Assembly: GCA_029256665.1 (NCBI GenBank)
Contig: JAQSXN010000088.1
Coordinates: 1 to 10,052 of the forward strand
Length of the DNA: 10,052 nt
From: Paenibacillus sp.
GTDB taxonomy: Bacteria > Bacillota > Bacilli > Paenibacillales > Paenibacillaceae
Direction: 5' to 3'
The notes under the pieces are model-generated. The model ran no database searches. It saw nothing but the letters and a program-made list of their open reading frames with translations, and had not been told where the DNA came from. The position numbers and the translations under genes are program-made. The number at the start of each line of letters is the position of its first letter. The first letter of the stretch is position 1. Below, piece by piece: positions 6,232 to 10,052 of this stretch.

Positions 6232-6260
6232 TTGACTCCTTATGGGCTTTAAGGTAGATT
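6232..6260 (+). promoter_or_regulatory. sigma-A promoter of the HAD hydrolase gene
   Basis: TTGACT (6232-6237), a 17-base spacer and TAGATT (6255-6260). The -35 is near consensus and the -10 matches four of six. The start would be near 6267, giving a leader of about 35 bases with AAGGAG before the ATG. Confidence 0.55.
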
Positions 6261-6301
6261 GATCATACGTAGCAATTGCCTTGCCAAAGGAGACAACCCG
6301 C

Positions 6302-7039
6302 ATGAAACAGCAGATCCTGTTCGATTTAGACGACACGCTCATTTACTGCAACAAATATTTTTTCTTCGTCGTGGACCAATTCGTGGATTCCATGACGACC
6401 TGGTTCCGCGGTTATGAGCCGGTGAGCGCCGGAGCCGTGCGCGACATGCAGATGGAACGCGACATCGCGCTCATCGGGAATACGGGCTTCAAGAGCGAAC
6501 ATTTTCCCCAATCGTTTATCGATACGTACGTTTATTATAGCGATCTGACCGGGCGCAAACGTTCCGTCGTCGAAGAAGATTTTCTGTGGAAGCTCGGGAT
6601 GAGCGTCTACGATCACGAGACGGAGCCTTATCCCCATATGGAAGAGACGCTCGACGCGCTCGCGGAAGCCGGTCATGAGCTCCATCTCTATACCGGTGGC
6701 GAGCTTCTCATTCAGCGGCGGAAGATCGAACGGATGAATTTGGAGCGGTATTTCGACGCTGCCCGCATCTATATTCGCCAGCTCAAAAATAATGAAGCGC
6801 TAGAGCAAATTTTGGCGAATAACGCCTTTGACCGCACTGCCACCTGGATGGTCGGCAATTCCATCCGCACGGATGTCGTCCCCGCGCTTACGGCCGGCAT
6901 TCATGCCATCCATATGCGCACCATGGAAGAATGGCATTACAACGTCATCCAGATCAACGTGCAGCCCAAAGGCGCCTTCTTGACGCTGGATCATCTGCGC
7001 GAGGTGCCGCAAGCGATTAGCCGATTTATTCAAAAGTAA
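6302..7039 (+). CDS. HAD-superfamily hydrolase
   Basis: A 245-residue cytosolic hydrolase of the haloacid dehalogenase superfamily, most likely a phosphatase acting through an aspartyl-phosphate intermediate. Motif I is DLDDT (8-12), with nucleophile Asp8 and acid/base Asp10. Motif II is the Thr of LYTGG (Thr131). The motif III Lys is probably Lys162 in RQLKNNEA (Lys141 is an alternative). Motif IV is VGNSIRTD (184-191), where the first acidic residue of the common GDSxxxD form is Asn186 and Asp191 is kept, a known variant. Residues about 15-120 form a helical C1-type cap. ATG at 6302 is preferred because AAGGAG (6287-6292) lies 9 bases before it; the in-frame TTG at 6281 overlaps that site. 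The substrate is not predictable. Its stop codon abuts that of topB, with which it converges. Confidence 0.87.
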   Translation: MKQQILFDLDDTLIYCNKYFFFVVDQFVDSMTTWFRGYEPVSAGAVRDMQMERDIALIGNTGFKSEHFPQSFIDTYVYYSDLTGRKRSVVEEDFLWKLGMSVYDHETEPYPHMEETLDALAEAGHELHLYTGGELLIQRRKIERMNLERYFDAARIYIRQLKNNEALEQILANNAFDRTATWMVGNSIRTDVVPALTAGIHAIHMRTMEEWHYNVIQINVQPKGAFLTLDHLREVPQAISRFIQK

Positions 7040-9385
7040 TTAATATTCCGCGGACAGCTCTCCTGTCGAAGGGTCACGCACGACGATTCGTCCTTCGACG
7101 GCGCTGCCGTCCGCGAGAACGAGCTTTAGCTTAGCCGTCTTGCCCTTCTCCGCGAGCGCTTTGACCTGCGTATCCGTCAAACTGCGCCCGTAGCTGTCCT
7201 TCCAAATGACGAACGAGCATCCGCTTCGATAATTGGAGCAGCCATAGCCCTTCCTGCCCATAAACAAGCGTCCGCCGCAGCCTGGTCTTGGACAAGCCGC
7301 TACGGTACTCGGTTCTCCGCTCGCTGTAGCCGATGAGGTCGCGACAGCCCGTGAAGCGACGGCGGTTCCGCCGGACTTTGCCACGCTTCTCTTGCCGCTG
7401 CTCCCTTCCTTCGCCGCGCTGCCGGAGCTTCTGCTTCCCCTCGTTCCGCCGGTTTGATTTTCCGTCGACGATCTTCTGCCGCGCGAGCCGGATACGCCCG
7501 TTCCTTTCCCTTTGACCCTTTCCGCCTTCTGCTCCGTGCCGAACGAAGCCAAGTCGGCGCGCGACTGGACTCTCACCTTCTCGACGATCATCGTCGCGAA
7601 TTTTTTGACGTTGTCCATGAATTGCAGGTTCGATGCCGCGCCGCGGGCGATTTCCGTCAGCCTTTTCTCCCACATGCCCGTCATTTCCGGGGATGTCAGG
7701 AGTTCCACGCCGGCGGCTCGTATGAGCTCGATCGCGGTCCGGCCCTTTTGGGTCACCAGTATACGTTTGCCTTGCATCTCCACGTAGCCGACGTTTTTGA
7801 GACGTTCGATCGTGGCTGCGCGAGTGGCCGGCGTTCCCAGACCGGAATCCTTCATCGCGTCGCGCACTTCTTCGTCTTCGATCTGCTTGCCGGCGCTTTC
7901 CATCGCTTTGAGCAACGTGCCTTCGGTATACGCTTTGGGCGGCTGCGTATCTTTTTCTTTCATGGCCGCATCCTGACAGTAGGCGGGAGCGTTTCCATGA
8001 AGTCGGAAGGGCTCGCTGACCTCCTCCTCTTCCTCGCTCTCCTCGTCTTTGCCTTTTTTGGCCGGTTTGTCTTTGCCTTTTGCCTGATCGGCGTAAATGA
8101 CCTTCCAGCCGAGGCTAACCAGCTCTTTCACGTTGGTCTTAAACGATTCTTGTTCGACCTCCGTGACGACGGTATGAGACTTATATTCGGCCGCCGGATA
8201 GAACTGGGAAAGAAATCGGCGAACGACCATGTCGTACAGCTTTTGTTCGTCGGGCGATAATCCCGATGCCTTGCGGTTGGTCGGCAGGATGGCGTGGTGA
8301 TCCTCGACCTTGCCAGGATTGCAAATAAATTTATTTCCTTTGTGCACAAGCGACCTATTGGCTCCTTCGACCCATTCGTCGTATGCCGTTCCTTTTAGAG
8401 CCTGCAACGTTTTGTGCATCTCGGGGATATTCTGCTCCGTCACGTAATTGGAGTTCGTTCTCGGATAAGAGATGACCTTATGTTTTTCGTAGAGCGCTTG
8501 GGCCGTATCCAGCGTCTTTTTGGCCGAGAAGCCGTACTTGCCGTTCGCTTCGCGCTGAAGCAGCGTCAGATCATACAGCTTAAAGGGATATTCCTTCACA
8601 TCCTTGATCTCGTAGGAGGCGACCTTCCCCATTTTCCCTTTTACCTTGTTCGCGATGGCTTCGGCTTTTTCTTTATCCGTCATCCGCTCGCCTTGCCACA
8701 TGCCGCGATATACCGTCTCGTCCTGTTTGAACGTCGCTTCGACTTCAAAATATTTGAGCGACGTAAACGCCTCGATCGTCTTCTGGCGATCATAGATCAG
8801 CGCGAGAACAGGCGTTTGCACGCGTCCGACGGACAACAGGACGTTATGTTTGGTCGTAAAAGCGCGCGAGCCGTTCATGCCGATGAGCCAGTCCGCCTCG
8901 CTGCGCGCGGTAGCCGCTTTGGTTAAATTATCGTATTCGCTGCCTTCCTTCAGCTCGGCGAACCCTTTGCGGATCGTCTCCGGCGTCAGATCGGATATCC
9001 ACAACCGTTTGACGGGCTGCTTAAGCTTTAGATGCCGCTGAATGAGCGAGAAGATGTATTGACCCTCCCGCCCGGCATCGCAGGCATTAACCAGCGTGCC
9101 GCATCGTTTGGCTAATTCACCGATTACCTTTAACTGATCAATCGTTTTGCGGTTCGGCACCAGTCTGAATTGCTCCGGTATAATGGGCAGATGCTCCATA
9201 TTCCACTTCTTGTATTTGGTATCGTAGGCATCCGGTTCGGCAAGACCGATAAGATGGCCGATTGCCCACGTTATAATGTAATGTTCGCCTTCTATGTACG
9301 TTCGGTGATTTTTGGCTTTGGGATCGATGGCGGAAGCGATATTGCGTCCCATATCCGGTTTCTCTGCTATGACTAACGTCTTCAC
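7040..9385 (-). CDS. topB: DNA topoisomerase III
   Basis: A 781-residue type IA topoisomerase, which relaxes and decatenates DNA by passing a strand through a transient 5'-phosphotyrosyl break. The TOPRIM domain begins with VIAEKP (catalytic Glu8) and carries DAGREGQ (103-109), the Firmicutes form with Gly in place of the second Asp. SVGRVQTPVLAL (185-196) follows, and the catalytic Tyr is 307 in ISYPRT. The next residues read NSNY where DSRY/DSRF is usual. A Lys-then-Glu-rich insert lies at 437-458, and GLGTPATRAATIE (515-527) is conserved. A Ser/Gly/Arg linker (about 621-695) leads to one zinc ribbon (Cys698, 703, 716, 723) and a short basic tail. It is longer than B. subtilis TopB (727). 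The start is GTG at 9385 preceded by GAGGT; no other in-frame start keeps the EKP motif. Confidence 0.96.
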   Translation of the reverse strand: MKTLVIAEKPDMGRNIASAIDPKAKNHRTYIEGEHYIITWAIGHLIGLAEPDAYDTKYKKWNMEHLPIIPEQFRLVPNRKTIDQLKVIGELAKRCGTLVNACDAGREGQYIFSLIQRHLKLKQPVKRLWISDLTPETIRKGFAELKEGSEYDNLTKAATARSEADWLIGMNGSRAFTTKHNVLLSVGRVQTPVLALIYDRQKTIEAFTSLKYFEVEATFKQDETVYRGMWQGERMTDKEKAEAIANKVKGKMGKVASYEIKDVKEYPFKLYDLTLLQREANGKYGFSAKKTLDTAQALYEKHKVISYPRTNSNYVTEQNIPEMHKTLQALKGTAYDEWVEGANRSLVHKGNKFICNPGKVEDHHAILPTNRKASGLSPDEQKLYDMVVRRFLSQFYPAAEYKSHTVVTEVEQESFKTNVKELVSLGWKVIYADQAKGKDKPAKKGKDEESEEEEEVSEPFRLHGNAPAYCQDAAMKEKDTQPPKAYTEGTLLKAMESAGKQIEDEEVRDAMKDSGLGTPATRAATIERLKNVGYVEMQGKRILVTQKGRTAIELIRAAGVELLTSPEMTGMWEKRLTEIARGAASNLQFMDNVKKFATMIVEKVRVQSRADLASFGTEQKAERVKGKGTGVSGSRGRRSSTENQTGGTRGSRSSGSAAKEGSSGKRSVAKSGGTAVASRAVATSSATASGEPSTVAACPRPGCGGRLFMGRKGYGCSNYRSGCSFVIWKDSYGRSLTDTQVKALAEKGKTAKLKLVLADGSAVEGRIVVRDPSTGELSAEY

Positions 9386-9430
9386 GATGAACCTCGCTCC
9401 CTTTTCGTTGCTGGATATAGTGTCACCCCG

Positions 9431-9439
9431 ATTCTACCA
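9431..9439 (-). promoter_or_regulatory. possible extended -10 promoter of topB
   Basis: On the minus strand TATGGTAGAAT gives a TAGAAT -10 (9431-9436) preceded by the TRTGn extension common in Bacillota. No good -35 is present 17 bases upstream, where CCCCGT lies. The start would be near 9424, about 39 bases before the topB GTG. Confidence 0.4.
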
Positions 9440-9451
9440 TAACTTCCCCGC

Positions 9452-9769
9452 TTACGGGGATGATAGATTTGCGATGGCCGTCTGAATCTCTTCTCGCTCG
9501 ACGTATGCTTTGATCTGCTCCTTCTCCCCTACGGTAAAGTTATATTCGCAGTCGCAGTCTTCATCCTGAGGCAGGATCTGCGCGATCGATCCGTCAAGCG
9601 TGCAGATGACCCAAATCGAGAAGTCGATCATGTCGTCCGGCACGGGCGTCGAATCCGCGAGCGTCGGCTCCAGCACGATATCGACCCACTGCGCGTCCCT
9701 TTGTTCAATCCGAGGCTCAAAGGCTAGAAATTTCAGCTCCGTAACGGTATCCAAACCATATTTGATCAT
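9452..9769 (-). CDS. acidic hypothetical protein
   Basis: A 105-residue soluble, acidic protein that I do not recognise. It has no signal peptide or membrane segment. The N-terminal half alternates hydrophobic and charged residues like a small beta sheet (ELKFLAFEPRIE, QWVDIVLEP), then comes an acidic Cys-containing stretch DEDCDCEYNF (about 69-78) and a C-terminal helix. The ATG at 9769 is well supported by GGAGGT 8 bases upstream. Its stop lies in the loop of a 6-base hairpin (TCCCCG/CGGGGA, 9445-9460) that has no T-run. It is cut off from gltD by a terminator and is followed by topB after 66 bases in the same direction, so read-through into topB is possible. Confidence 0.75.
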   Translation of the reverse strand: MIKYGLDTVTELKFLAFEPRIEQRDAQWVDIVLEPTLADSTPVPDDMIDFSIWVICTLDGSIAQILPQDEDCDCEYNFTVGEKEQIKAYVEREEIQTAIANLSSP

Positions 9770-9821
9770 CGACGTTTACCTCCGCTATCGTTTTCCTTGC
9801 ATGTGGATGGAACCCGAAAGC

Positions 9822-9846
9822 AAGAAAAAGCGCCCGAGGGCGCTTT
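9822..9846 (-). terminator. rho-independent terminator after gltD
   Basis: AAAGCGCCC (9827-9835) pairs with GGGCGCTTT (9838-9846), an 8-base effective stem with a four-base loop. On the minus strand it ends in GCGCTTTTTCTTGC. It lies about 52 bases past the gltD stop and before the 105-residue gene. Confidence 0.85.
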
Positions 9847-9898
9847 AAACCTGCTCCATGACTCTTCCATGTCCTATGGAAGCCGATCTCCCGCAGCC

Positions 9899-10052
9899 TT
9901 ATGGCAGCATGGAAGATCCCATCAAATATTTGTCCACTTCGCGAGCAACCTCGCGGCCTTCGTTGATGGCCCATACGACCAAACTTTGACCGCGGCGCAT
10001 GTCGCCTGCAGCGAATACTTTATTGACGTTTGTGCTATATTCGCCGTACGTC
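9899..10052 (-). CDS. gltD: glutamate synthase small subunit, C-terminal end only
   Basis: The last 50 residues of a protein entering from the right edge. They contain [22 protein letters not shown], split here as [11 protein letters not shown] and [10 protein letters not shown], the closing FAD/NAD-binding motif of GltD. The protein ends [10 protein letters not shown] and a short tail. GltD is the NADPH-binding flavoprotein that passes electrons to GltB for glutamate formation from glutamine and 2-oxoglutarate. The Ala-Gly-Asp of the motif places the FAD ribityl contact. The related GltD-like subunits of other oxidoreductases share parts of this motif, but the exact string with VVWAINEGR favours true GltD. 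A hairpin terminator follows, so gltD is last in its unit; gltB would be expected upstream, outside the window. Confidence 0.9.
   Translation of the reverse strand, partial: TYGEYSTNVNKVFAAGDMRRGQSLVVWAINEGREVAREVDKYLMGSSMLP

Noticed and set aside
5765..6235. 156-residue plus-strand ORF between the 74-residue gene and the HAD gene
   Set aside because: It runs through two terminator hairpins and antisense to the well-supported 44-residue gene, has no ribosome binding site, and its sequence looks like translated non-coding DNA.
7454..8260. 268-residue plus-strand ORF
   Set aside because: It lies wholly antisense to topB, whose domains are unmistakable; it is a by-product of GC-rich codon use.
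9445..9460. TCCCCG-CTTA-CGGGGA hairpin as a terminator of the 105-residue gene
   Set aside because: Only 6 base pairs, overlaps the stop codon, and has no T-run on either strand.
9864..9882. CTTCCAT/ATGGAAG hairpin just after gltD
   Set aside because: Seven-base stem without a T-run; the hairpin at 9827-9846 is the better terminator.

Overview
The window looks like chromosome of a GC-rich Bacillota, most likely a Paenibacillaceae member (Paenibacillus or Cohnella type). This is inferred from strong GGAGG-type ribosome binding sites before most genes, rho-independent terminators, a TopB with the Firmicutes DAGREG active-site form, and two boxes of the Firmicutes LexA form (GAAC-N4-GTTC). Nothing here is a phage, insertion sequence, CRISPR array, tRNA or rRNA. 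It reads as ordinary chromosome with several small regulated units.

Layout, left to right. 1-1602 (minus): a YiiM-like MOSC protein followed after 24 bases by an aminoglycoside-phosphotransferase-fold kinase that runs off the left edge, both behind a good sigma-A promoter at 1639-1668. 1669-2059 has no convincing gene but holds nested inverted repeats that look like a decayed dispersed repeat. 2060-3751 (minus): an APC-superfamily amino acid permease. 3903-4511 (minus): a DUF3298-type protein with its own terminator. 4653-5378 (minus): a PhnC-like ABC ATPase without visible permease or binding-protein partners. The divergent 5379-5530 spacer carries a promoter with two LexA-type boxes for a 74-residue unknown protein (5531-5755), which has a strong terminator.

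5922-6157 (minus) holds a 44-residue unknown protein with a near-perfect ribosome binding site and its own terminator. 6302-7039 (plus) is a HAD-family hydrolase whose stop codon directly abuts that of the convergent DNA topoisomerase III gene topB (7040-9385, minus). Upstream of topB lie an unknown acidic 105-residue protein (9452-9769, minus), a terminator, and the C-terminal end of gltD, the glutamate synthase small subunit, which enters from the right edge.

The genes do not form one pathway. The linked units are the yiiM-kinase pair and, possibly, the divergent ABC-ATPase/74-residue gene pair sharing the LexA-box region. The points most worth following are that LexA-box promoter, the 44-residue gene, and the repeat-rich spacer at 1727-1961. 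No clearly new multi-gene system is evident.
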